Source of the DNA: Gerris lacustris
Lineage: Eukaryota; Arthropoda; Insecta; Hemiptera; Gerridae
Direction of reading: 5' to 3'
Length of the DNA: 64,000 nt
Assembly (NCBI GenBank): GCA_951217055.1
Contig: OX578276.1
Coordinates: 75,197,144 to 75,261,143, forward strand
In this document: positions 24,543 through 34,673 of the stretch, piece after piece
How positions within the stretch are numbered: the stretch's first letter is position 1
Layout: every line of letters begins with the position of its first letter
Made by a program: the position numbers and the translations under genes
Notes under the pieces: generated by a model
Told to the model about the DNA's origin: nothing
What the model saw: the letters and a program-made list of their open reading frames with translations, nothing else
Database searches by the model: none

Positions 24543-25040
24543 AAGTAGATTAGAGATATATATGACATTTAATGACTATTGTGCTTTTTACCACCAATAT
24601 TGCGTTTTTGGCCAAAATTTCACCCCCCAAAAAAATATCCTCCACACTCCAACCACCCTATAGCTGCTAGTCATAAATTATGAAATAATTCATGCTAATA
24701 CCTTATGGCAGGGCAATGAAAATAACAAGGGGGGGGGGGGGGGGGGGGAGGATATTTACAATTTTTATTAATTGCAAATTTTGTGTGTGCACATGCATGT
24801 CAGCCAAAACTCTTATCTTTTTTAAAAATTTCAAGTGGTGGTAATGAAAGCTACTGAAAAGTAGATTAGAAATATGTATGAAATTTTATGACTATTGTGC
24901 TGCTTTTTACCACCAATATTGCGTTTTTAAATAATTTTACCCAAAAAAATGTCCCCCTCTCAATCACCCTATAGCGCCTAGTCCTAAAATTTTCAAATAA
25001 TTCATGCAAATACCTTATGGTAAGGCGATAAAAATTGCCA
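24543..25040 (+). repeat. Diverged tandem duplication, unit about 320 bp
   Basis: Two copies (about 24543-24723 and 24861-25034) share GACTATTGTGC, TTTTTACCACCAATATTGCG, CACCCTATAGC and AATACCTTATGG in the same order and orientation. The first copy is followed by a run of about 19 G (24730-24748). The family is not recognised. Confidence 0.6.
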
Positions 25041-25089
25041 GAATAAAATTAATTTAACTTTTTGTTGTTAGCGGTAAAAAAACATTGAC

Positions 25090-25430
25090 ACCCTGGGGAA
25101 TCAAACCAGGGTCATCTACTCTACTTTTTTTTTTTTAAGGCCATCCATTTAAATTTGTTTATATATTTTTTGACATTTTTATGTTTAGGCTATGGAACAT
25201 AAGTCAAAAATGCTACGTTACTTTTAGCTTAAAAACTCATAAAAGTATAACAGGGAGTTAAAAAGCTATAGGAGGTGTGTAATCCAGTCTCCAGCTGTTG
25301 GGCCTCCCTCCACATAGGACCGAAGAGAGTCAAAAAGATTTATACGTGTGAAAGGGAGTTAGGAAAGTACAGGAGGTTGCCATCAACTCTCAGCCCTCTC
25401 GGCCTACCTAGTATGAAGGCATATTAACTA
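25090..25430. repeat. tRNA-like fragment and 65-bp imperfect tandem repeat
   Basis: On the - strand GGTTTGATTCC (complement of 25104-25114) fits an RNA polymerase III box B, suggesting a SINE fragment. Beyond it, two blocks (25253-25322 and 25355-25420) share GGGAGTTA, ACAGGAGG / ATAGGAGG, CTCTCAGCC / CTCCAGCTG and GGCCT-CCT motifs. The class is uncertain. Confidence 0.3.
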
Positions 25431-26048
25431 TTCGTAGAAGGCGGGCTGGCGCCTTTGAATTCAGTATTTTGTAATCAAGCCGCGGCAGTGCCAGTGTGGA
25501 GATAAGAATAAAAATTATCTTCCATCTACTTTTATCAATTACTTGAATAAATTACCGATTTTATTTCCTTTTATGTCGGTAGTTTAGGCAGAGCGAAAAC
25601 ATGAAAATGTCTCACTGTCTTGCGGACTCGTATGCAAGAAGTATTTTTTTACTTTCATATAGGGTGGTATGAGGAAATAATAAAATGTTATTTCTGCATA
25701 TAATAACGTTTATGCCTATAACCTACAAAACCCTAAAAAGTACTTGGATTCAAGTACTTACCTGTAATTTTTTTTTCTTAATAAGTAATGATTTGTAGCC
25801 TATCTATAACCATCCAGATAATCCATGCAATACTTTGTGAATGTTTCATAAAAGCAATCCAGTAGCTTGAAGAATAGTGTCTAAATACAAGCAAATAGAC
25901 AAAATGATGTCATATTATAATAATTAAATGTGGCCATACACGTTGGGGAATACCTGACAAGGTGCGTGCTACTATAACTATGAAGTTGTAGCATAACTCA
26001 TAACTTGATACCACACATGGTCCGGTTTATCTCTGTCCGAGTTATCTC

Positions 26049-26450
26049 TCACCGAGCTCTATCTGAAACACCTGTCCTGTCACAAAAAGTGGCGAGAGTT
26101 GGTAGTTGTAATCGCATTTGTGACGACGTTTTCAGTTCTTCAAATTTAGCAGCAAATATATTACTTTTATATCGAGAACTCTGCTTTCCTTTTGATTTTA
26201 AAATATTCCTGTTTTTTGATTGGTAGATAATTTTGATACGTTTATGAGAAATAGTAGGGACAGAAGATTTGCTCCAAATGTTTATCATTTCCGACACCAA
26301 ATTATTACAAATTACACTTACCGATGGATCAAATTCGATTTGTGCTTTCAATTCTTGTCTCACGTATAAAAAATACTTCATAACATCTTTATATGTTGGA
26401 AAAATATTTTGTTGAAGCAAATTTGGATATCCAATTATAGGGCTCTCCAA
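26049..26450 (-). CDS. TE-like protein fragment, 133 aa, function unknown
   Basis: An open frame of 133 codons reads from 26450 to 26049. The visible pattern is GYPNLL, PTYKDVMKYFLYVRQEL, then SEMINIWSKSSVPTISHKRI, a Lys/Arg-rich stretch, FAAKFEELK and a C-terminal CDRTGVSDRA. From memory, a similar order of blocks is found in multicopy uncharacterised proteins of insects, probably encoded by transposons. I see no enzyme motif. The frame stops right after CDRTGVSDRAR, where such proteins usually continue, so this copy is probably truncated. A T21 run precedes it. Confidence 0.4.
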   Translation of the reverse strand: MESPIIGYPNLLQQNIFPTYKDVMKYFLYVRQELKAQIEFDPSVSVICNNLVSEMINIWSKSSVPTISHKRIKIIYQSKNRNILKSKGKQSSRYKSNIFAAKFEELKTSSQMRLQLPTLATFCDRTGVSDRAR

Positions 26451-27028
26451 TTTTTGACGAGTAAATTTTTTTTTTTTTTTTTTTTTTTATTCTTGAGGTA
26501 CTACCCATAGTAGCAGTATTATAAAATAATATAGAAATAAACAGAGTAAATTAAACACTTTGGAAGAGACTGATTAATAAAATAAAACAGCAGGCAAGTG
26601 TTTCGTGCCGCGTGCTTATCTTAGTTCCAATATTTGAAGCATTGAGTCGCCCCCCTTCCTACCATAACATACAAAAACTTTTTTCACAGAATTTCTAATC
26701 AGAAAGAAGATTACTGATTAGACCATACTAAATGTAATTCTAAATAATATTTATCAATTTATTTTCAAATCAGGACATTTTACGTCAAAAAACTGTACAT
26801 TTTAAGAAAAATTCCAAATTTGGGGCCCCGGCGGCACCCTTAAACATTTTTTGAGAGTGCTATAATTTTGCAGAGGCTGCTTAGGTGGCAAAAGGCACCT
26901 TTTCCGCGTTAGGCCAATCGAAAAAAAAAAAAAAAATCAACCCACCCTAATATATATATATATATGTATATATTAAGAAAACATAATTAACAATATATAT
27001 CTCTTAGAGGAAAACAAAAGACAATAAC

Positions 27029-30000
27029 TTATTCAGCCACTTTGTTTATATTCTGAAAAATATTAATAGGACCATTAAATCCATTATTAGGAATAGTCAT
27101 TAGTTTGGCTATATATTCACTGGGTAGTTGGGATTCTTTTGCTCCATTAATGATTGTGTCAAGATAAATTTTAGATGGATATCTTTCTTCGGGTAATTCA
27201 GGTGAATATTCAGGCAGTTTGACTAGCTCATATGATCTACACTTCCAAATATTTCCATCTGATGAAGAAACATTTACTTCTATTGGCCTATATACATTAT
27301 CACAGACACCCTCTTGCCTAGATACATGAATAAAAAAAAATACACAGTGAAAAAAACAAAAAAATAAAAAAACATAAAATATATGTATAATTGACCAAAT
27401 TTTAAATTAGTTAGCTTGAATAAATAGGTAATAATAATAACTTAATTTGTCTAAAAAGCTAAATAGCTGTTTACAAGAGTACTCTAATTCTGTCAAGATT
27501 TCACTTACCTCGACCCTACGTCAAAAACTCAGAGATAATGACCTCACTAGAGTTATAGTTTACAATATAATAACCTGTTCTCACAATATTTTAAATTATC
27601 AACAATTTGGTCTCCCATACAACTTGTTAAAGCTCCTAGCTCAAGTACGAACATCGGGACTTAACTTCCTAAAGATTGGAATAAAAGGCATTGTGTATAA
27701 AATTAACCCCAATAATCTCTGTTTAGTATGCAATTTACACAAAAACGAAGACCTTTTTCATATCATGTTGGAATGCCCTCTGTACGAAATTCTAAGAAAA
27801 CAGTATCTTCCACTAGAACTCACCTGCCCAGATAGTTCGAGCGACGTTAACATTTCATCTGTTATCACTCCTACATGCCCCAAAGCCGCCAAGAGCATTT
27901 ATTACTTTTTTGTAAACACTTTTAAAACAAGATCTTTTTTTCTTTTCGAATGATAACTTTTAGAGTATATACATATGAATTAATAATATAATCAATCAGT
28001 TTCAGAAAGTTAAAAAAGGATAAATATGTAAAAATTAAATAATTAATTTGCCTATTACTTATGATTTCCTAGTTGTTTTTTAATTTAATTTTTAAATTTA
28101 TTGCAGACTATGTTTTTTATTTTTTTTTAATGAGCCGCGAGAGGAATAAATACAAGAGATTGATTGCGAGAGGAATAAATACAAGAGATGGATTCTCTCG
28201 TTTTTTTTTTTAATTTTTATTTTTACATCACATTTATTAACTGAATAAGCCTTCGTTTTCATTTTAATTACTTCTATGAGTTCTAATTTTACATCCATTT
28301 ATTGTTTATTTACAATGTACTCCAAGTAAACAATGAACTCATTTCAAACCGTAAATCTATTGTGACAGTTGTCCATAAATTGTATAATTTTAATTTATAT
28401 ACATGCGTTTATATGTAAACATTTTTCGAAAAGCTTTCATTTTTTTTTTTTTTTTTATTTTTTTTTTTTTTTTTTTTTTTTTTTATTTAAACATTGAGCC
28501 GTTCTTCATTTATGTATTATGCAATCTATGTCAACTCTTTGTAAAAAGCTATTTAGCTTTATAGACAAATAAAGTTATTTGTTCAATATAAATAAATATA
28601 ATGCAAGAAAGATTCAATTAATAATCTTCTATAAAATATAATAATAATTTGAAGAACTGTCATTTTATAATGGGAGCAAAAATTGTACATTCTATTATTA
28701 CAATTTTTCATGAACCAAATTTGCTTTTTGAGTTTGATTAGTTGTGAGCAAGTTTTTTTTTTTTTTTTTTTTTTTTAATTCAATAAACAATTCAAATAAC
28801 AACTTTCCTTTTTCAATAACTTTAGTGAAGTGTTAAAGATTCCCTTTTGATCAAAAGCTCTGAACATTTTCTCACTATTTAACCAGGCGTTGCTTAGGTG
28901 TGGATTAGAAAACTCCATTGAGCTTATTAACCTGTTGCTGCGCATTGATAATTTTAAGGGAACCATCTATAGATACGGTCTGTGTTTGGCTAACAGTCCA
29001 AGAGAACTGTGTTAACTGCCATTAATCACAATTTCTTTATGTTAGATATCCCCTTTAACATTTAAGTATATTCCACTTCATAAGTTCACTTATGGCTTCT
29101 AAATAATTGACTATTTGACAAAGACCATTAATATTTAAACATACATTGTTAGTGTAATAAGGAACCAGGGCAATTCCCTTATCTTATTTCATTGTAAATA
29201 TTCTGAAGCACATAAAATGTTTAGGTAGTACACAAACTAGTCACTTGTCACTTACTTATCTAAATGTTCCATATCTGCATTGTCAAGTTCCCAGACTGAT
29301 CCCCACACCTTAGCAGAAGGGTGAGGGACAATAGTAGCAGCACACCCTTTCCATCTGTTGGAGAAATGAGAAAAATCTAACCTATAATCCTAAAAAAAAA
29401 GTTAATCAAAATAATAAGCCTTACATCAATTAAGTACAAAGAAATAACTATAACAGTTCAAGAAGAAAAGAAGTTAATCGTTTATAATTATTACACCTAA
29501 TCATTCATCTATTACAAATTATGTTACCAGAATACTAAATCTTATGTAATCTACTATTTCTAAAAAAAATATTAAAAAAGCAAAAAAGTAATTTTTGGTG
29601 GGCACTAGAAATATATATTAAGTTGCTATTCTTTTTTTTTTACAATAATATAAACCTCAGTGAGTGTAATAACTATGAAATAAGCTATAACTATAAATAA
29701 CACCAAATGACCTAATAATAATAATTAAATTAGGTAATAGTTAAAATCAGCCCATAACGCACCCGGTAAATCTGTTGAGACAGGGCCCACTCCTTGAGAG
29801 GTTAGTTTTTATACTGATAACGCTGTCGCGTTTTTCAATAGATAAATCAATTTACGCTTCAAAGGCCGCTCCGCACCGCTCATTTTCTGAAGAAATACAA
29901 CCCTCTTGCATATAGACCAGGTAGAGGTCCAAATCCAAGTGCAAAAAAACTAACCTTACAAGGAGTGGGCCCCGGTCTGTACTGATTAGCCAAACACCCT

Positions 30001-32360
30001 TATAGGCTAAGATTGACTAATTAACATTATAAAAAACCACTCTGGCTAATCTGCAGTGATCAATACGGCCGAGGAACGATTGGCAGCATAATTTTGCTAG
30101 ATTTATATGCTTAACAGATGATGTCTCTTTGTCCAAACAGTAGGAACATATTATGTAAGAATTATATTTATCGCCCTCCACTTGTAAACATTCCTATCCT
30201 GAGCGGCTGGTAAAGTTCCATTTTACAGCCCAGGGGCCTGTAAAACTGCATGCTTTTTCTTTACAGGGCGAGTAGTAGTTCGAGAAGCGGCCGCTTCCTG
30301 GCCGGGCCGCGGCGAGCAAGAAGCACTAGTAGTTCTTAGCGTCAGCTGTTCAATTTGTAAACAATCAATAATTTTATAACTGCGGTTTGTTTTGGTACTG
30401 ATTTAAACTTAATATGCACTTATTGTTTTTGAAGATTACGGCAATAGTACATTACGCGTCAAGTGCGGAAAGTAGCATTTTGCATGCGAGTGTGGAGTTT
30501 GCACCCGAGCGACAGCGAGGGATACCACATGAGCAATGCAAAATGCCGTTTTCGCACGAGTTGCGTACCGTACTTTATCTGCGATTGTTAGATTTAAATA
30601 ATAAATACAGAAAAAAAATAGACTGCCAATTTGTGTGGCACATAGCTTCCTCGTATCCTAGCATGTACTTTATTTTTATATTAACATTAAAATTATTGTT
30701 ATTTTACTTTATGGTTATATTGTTTATTGTGTAAAAACTATTAATAGTTTTATCGATCTTTAACACTTCATAGCGGTGTCGCTGTTGGTTTATATAAAAA
30801 ATTGTATTTGAAAAAAATGCTTGTCTCATTGAATAGATGAAGTTAAATTTTTTTCCCGGCATAAAATCCCAATTTTAAATTTGAAGTTCACATTTACGCG
30901 AGTGTTACTCGAGAACGCTTTGACGGATTACGTTGTCCAACGAACTCGTCCTGGGCATTGTTAAAATGAACATGTCTACCAAATTTCATTAAAATCGGTC
31001 GACATTTACTCAAGTTATCGTCGCACGTTTCATAATTCGCGGACACACAGACCGACAGACAGACAGACAGACAGACACGAGACCAAAAATGTTCCCTGAT
31101 GTCTGAAACGGATTTCTGTCTTGGAATTTTTAAAATTGGAGGCATAAAAGTTTTTCGTTCTCAAAAGTGAACACAATGCTTCCGTTACCTTCGGTAAGCT
31201 CGGAAGCAATAAACTTAATGTATGTAAGTTCGTATCTCTTGATAAGATGGCATTAATTCTTGAGTTGTATTTTTTACCGAATTAATTATTTCTGGAGTAG
31301 TATTATTCTCCACATTTTCGTCTAAGTCACTTGACTCACTCATTGCTTTCCACTAAAAACTCGATATAAACAGTTAATTTAATAAAAGAACAGCAAATTA
31401 GTTTTGTTAAATGTAAACAAACTCGCTAATCGTGCGTAAAGCTGAAGAATTCCTCTTTACCGCCCTAGGGTGGTAAAGAAGAGGAATTCTTCAGAACTAT
31501 GAGACGCGCATGCGCAATGAATACAAGTACGTAAAGAATCACTTTCTACGCATCTAAACAGAGATACAATGTTTATATTTCGTATCAATCGTAGATAAAA
31601 TAGTTTCCATGTTTTGTAATTAGTTTACATGTGGTGGGCGGTAAAATAGTGTACGCACCACGAGCAGTAAGTGCCATGACAGGCCTTGGGCGTTAAACGC
31701 ACTCGTGCTTTCAAACTTCGCCCTCGGCCTGTAATAACGCCCTTACTGCTCTAGGTACGTAAATAGCTATTTTAGAGATAATTTTTTGGAGATGATATCC
31801 CTTTGTCAAAACAATACATTCCAAGTGAGGTTCCCCCCTGCTTTTCTAACCTTACCTCGTAGGAGGCTTCATAACTGCAGTTTAACCTCAGAGCAAGGAA
31901 GGGGCTCCTTCCTTGCTCTGAGAGTTTAACCAAAAATCTATTTACAATTAGTATTAACTTTTGACACTCAGATTGGCCAACCTATATAAGGAAAAAAATA
32001 AAACCACTAGGCCGTTGGAGGGGTAGGACCAGTGACATTTTTATTTGTCTAGTTGGCCCGAACTTTTCGAATTCAAAATTCAGTGCTCTCATTGGCTCCC
32101 CTCCAAAGTTTTTCTATTTTCCCGCGCTGTCAAAAGTTAATACTAATTGTAAAGAGTTGCCTTTTTATTTTTATAAGTAGCTTATTATACAATGATGAAG
32201 AAAAGTAAACAGAATTTGCGAAATCTAAAACAAGAAAAAGAAGAAAAATAATACTTACCAATAATTCCGCAATTCCGACACGTTTTGCAGATGGATTATT
32301 CAAGTGAATTCTTTTCGCCAACAAATTACTGCCATAAGCAAAATACAAAAACTTCGACAT
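27029..32360 (-). CDS. Ggct: Gamma-glutamylcyclotransferase, 3 exons
   Basis: This cytosolic enzyme turns gamma-glutamyl-amino acids into 5-oxoproline and a free amino acid, in the gamma-glutamyl cycle of glutathione turnover. Exons on the - strand are 32360-32259, 29389-29256 and 27317-27029. GT-AG junctions and phases join cleanly into 174 aa (human GGCT 188). The substrate loop is FLYFAYGSNLL (residues 4-14). DYRLDFSHFSNRW, VWGSVWELD and LDKQEGV follow; Glu81 in QEGV corresponds to the family's catalytic acid. The start at 32360 gives MSKFLYFAYGSN. An in-frame ATG at 32408 would add a hydrophobic MDNLCRILILLLQLPI, possibly a signal peptide, but such an extension is not usual for the family. 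Introns carry a LINE fragment, MITEs and a Crypton-like copy. A TE starts about 230 bp upstream of the ATG. Confidence 0.92.
27447..27953 (+). pseudogene. Non-LTR retrotransposon ORF2 C-terminus
   Basis: A 168-codon open frame ends with CLVCNLHKNEDLFHIMLECPLY, i.e. the C-x2-C-x7-8-H-x4-C zinc-knuckle near the C-terminus of many insect LINE polyproteins. No reverse-transcriptase motif remains, so the copy is 5'-truncated. The 3' region runs through T-rich sequence to AATAAAGTTATTTGTTC at about 28568. It lies in Ggct intron 2, antisense to that gene. I place it only as LINE (Jockey/R1-like C-terminus). Confidence 0.6.
28440..28484. repeat. Poly(T) tract
   Basis: Two T runs separated by single A residues cover about 45 bp inside the 3' part of the LINE-derived segment. 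Confidence 0.7.
29772..29985. mobile_element. MITE with GGGCCCACTCCTTG inverted repeats (Ggct intron 1)
   Basis: GACAGGGCCCACTCCTTG at the left is matched inverted by CAAGGAGTGGGCCCCGGTC at the right. GGTTAGTTTTT and AAAAACTAACC just inside are also inverted. The element is about 210 bp, non-coding and of unknown superfamily; the target duplication was not resolved. Confidence 0.65.
30417..31630 (-). mobile_element. Crypton-like element copy 2, interrupted (Ggct intron 1)
   Basis: The flanks 30430-30617 and 31208-31630 together reproduce the copy at 17835-18360. About 590 bp of other repeat DNA (30618-31207) is inserted at the AATAAATACAGAAAAAA point. The - strand frame begins at ATG 31343 and contains MSESSDLDENVENN and TPEIINSVKNTTQELM before breaking at about 31210. 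Near 31448-31488 there is a hairpin (GAATTCCTC...GAGGAATTC) absent in that form from copy 1. Catalytic domains are missing. Confidence 0.5.
30890..31213 (+). repeat. Retroelement-tail repeat ending in a GCTTCCG hairpin, copy 1
   Basis: The copy contains CAAATTTCATTAAAATCGGT, a (CAGA)n stretch, AAAAATGTTCCCTGATGTCT, and a terminal hairpin GCTTCCG TTACC ttc GGTAA gCT CGGAAGC followed by AATAA. Related copies are at 38876, 43885 and 63640, all in + orientation. The 'TTTCATxAAAATCGGT...CAGACAGACAG' layout resembles RTE/SINE 3' tails of insects; the class is inferred. Confidence 0.6.
31879..31931. repeat. 35-bp perfect hairpin between 9-bp direct repeats
   Basis: CTCAGAGCAAGGAAGG (31887-31902), a 4-nt loop and CCTTCCTTGCTCTGAG (31907-31922) form a perfect 16-bp stem. 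AGTTTAACC occurs directly at 31879-31887 and 31923-31931, as if the hairpin had been inserted with a 9-bp duplication. Confidence 0.75.
31942..32154. mobile_element. MITE with 26-bp TIRs (Ggct intron 1)
   Basis: TTTACAATTAGTATTAACTT (31945 on, continuing TTGACA) is inverted at the right end (TGTCAAAAGTTAATACTAAT, then TGTAAA). Inside are CACTCAGATTGGCCAACCTA and CTCATTGGCTCC blocks shared with 6600-7000, 33925-34000 and 36460-36690. It is non-coding, with right end about 100 bp from the Ggct exon 1 donor. Confidence 0.7.
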
Positions 32361-32591
32361 AATTGGTAATTGCAAAAGTAGAATCAATATTCGACACAAA
32401 TTATCCATAAAGAAACATTATTGTATAGATACTAAATCAAGAAGCACATTTTATTTCTTGCAGTTAGTTTATTAAAGATGTAACCGGTAAACTAAAGAAT
32501 AATTAAAATAAAACAATTATTTATTATAATACATTATTATGTAGGAAAGTAACAGTAACCGGTAACGGTAACCTACTCCCTCCCTCTCTCA

Positions 32592-33875
32592 GGAGACGGT
32601 GCTGAGCGGAATATCCAAGGGAACTGTGACGTCATTCCCGAGGCAAGAAGTGAGCGATCCTAGCGGACAAATGTGGTACTTACATTTGACATCTGTCATT
32701 TAGTTCCTTAAACTGCCACAAGGTGAGTTCATCATGATGATTCGCGATTTAAGCGACTCGTGGAAAAATATTCTTAATCTCTATTTCAATCTTCTTATTT
32801 TAGACTGATACTTCGATTTTCGTTTAATTTAAAAATGTTAACTCCCTTGCCTTCCTAATTGATTTAATTATAAACTATAAATTAAACTATCTTCTTAATA
32901 TGAATGAAAATTTATTGCATAACTTTCTCTGGTGGAAGTAAAAAAAAAAAAAAAAATTGGTCCGAGACAAGGATCTTATATAAAGGGGATAGAGGGTTGA
33001 GGCAAAAAAGTGACCCCATGAAGATATGTAAAATATTAGCTCCAATGGGACAAATTACCTTCCTCTTGGTTATAGGTTTCCTAGAATTTGTTAATAAGTG
33101 TCAGGTTATAACCTGTTAAAAAAGGTAATTTGTCCCAGTTCAAAGGTCGTGGAGCATGCGCAGTATGATTTTTTCTCCAATTTCTCTTACCTTCATGGGG
33201 TCACTTTTTAGCCTTAAACCCCTTCTTAACATTACATCCGCTTTATATAAGATCCTTGGTCCGAGACAACTCAGACAAACTTTCTCATATACGAGTTCAT
33301 ATTTAAAAAGCTCAGTGTTTCCCATTTGTTAGTTTTCGTAAGTAAATTTAATTATTACCGAACATTTCATCAAAATTTACCATAAAAATAACTTCTCCCG
33401 GGCTCCCTTCGTCCGCGTTTTAAGCCATTTTCTCAGGAACTAGATTTTCCCGGAAAAACGGCTTATATCGATAGATTCGTATTTAATTGGACTATATTTT
33501 AAATTTTTTTTTATCAAAATCGTCGGAACGGTTTTCGAGAAATAATTTTTTTCTCGATTTTCAGAGTTTTTGGGGGTATCATCCCCAAATTAGAATTAGC
33601 ATTTTAAACTAGTATCGTTACGTTAACCAAAGTAACTTTAGAGTTTAGAATCTTCCTTAGTCTTTATGTTTATTTACTTTTTATAGAGTGTTAGAATTTT
33701 TTAAGTTCTATTTAAATATGATTAGAATTATGTATTATAAAAATTTAGTTGGTCCGTGGCAGTTAAGGAGTTAAATGACAGGTTTAAGTACCACATTTGT
33801 CCGCTAGGATCACTCACCTCTTGCTTCGGGAATGACGTCACAGTTCCCTTGGATATTCCGCTCAGCACCGTCTCC
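32592..33875. mobile_element. Long-TIR DNA element upstream of Ggct
   Basis: GGAGACGGTGCTGAGCGGAA (32592 on) and its complement ending at 33875 begin TIRs of about 110 bp. These also contain TGACGTCA, GATCCTAGCGGACAAATGTG and TGACA. The interior is non-coding and carries the foldback element at 32971-33255. No transposase was seen and the target duplication is unclear (CT-rich flanks). The left TIR starts about 230 bp upstream of the Ggct ATG and could overlap its promoter; that is inference. Confidence 0.8.
32971..33255. mobile_element. 285-bp foldback element with 14-bp target duplication
   Basis: Ends GGATCTTATATAAAG and CTTTATATAAGATCC are inverted. TTGGTCCGAGACAA is directly repeated at 32957-32970 and 33256-33269. 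Inside, AAGTGACCCCATGAAG and GGGACAAATTACCTT are each matched by inverted copies, so nearly the whole element folds on itself. Superfamily unknown. Confidence 0.8.
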
Positions 33876-33924
33876 TCTCTACTTCTACCTCTACCACAGA
33901 ATGCGCGACGAGTTGTAACTTAAG

Positions 33925-34010
33925 ACACTCAGATTGACCAACCTACATGAGGAAAACAAAAACCACTACATAGGCTTGTGGGAGGTGTGGGGCCATTGAT
34001 AGTTTTGTTC
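33925..34010. repeat. MITE-family fragment
   Basis: GACACTCAGATTGACCAACC and the following GAGGAAAACAAAAACCACTA match the MITE at 31942-32154. Only the left part is recognisable. Confidence 0.45.
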
Positions 34011-34673
34011 ATAGATAAATAATATATAGAGATAGTCGTCTCCCCTCTTTAAGACCCTTTGACAAGGTTATAGTGGGGGAAACGGACAGAAGCGCTCCAA
34101 GAACCCGACGGGAAAATGAAGTACTAATTCTCGGCAAAAAGACCGGGAATTTCAAATCAAAAGTATTAAGTATTTTATTTCCTCCTTACTTTTCATATTT
34201 GAAATATTAATCCATTTTTTTACCCACTACTTTAAAGGAATTAAATGTACATATGCACATAATATTTAAGTGCCTTGAAATATTAAGTATATTAAATTAT
34301 CAACCTTGATAATTATAGAAAAATAAAAATTCATTCAGCAAATTGAATTTTTGAACATGTGTAAATTTTCTTGATTTTTCATATCGCTCAAAAATGAAAA
34401 TTTCATTACATCAGAACATATTTTAAGAATATATTTTAATGAGTTAATACATTCACTTTGTATTAAAATGAAAAATAAACATAATCTAAAATAAATCTTA
34501 TTAAAAATATTTGGAAGGGTTGAAGAATAAATATTAAAAAAAATAAAAGAAAATAAGAAGTAGAATAAAAAAAGCCTGCTTTATTCACATAAAAGGTACA
34601 ATAAGGCTAAATACAATGTTTTAATGCATAGTTAAGCATTAAAAATATTGTTGTCATAAAAAAGAAAATCTAT

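Noticed and set aside
28775..28966. 63-codon - strand frame in Ggct intron 2
   Set aside because: No recognised motif and no splice sites linking it to Ggct; adjacent to a T-run and probably fortuitous.
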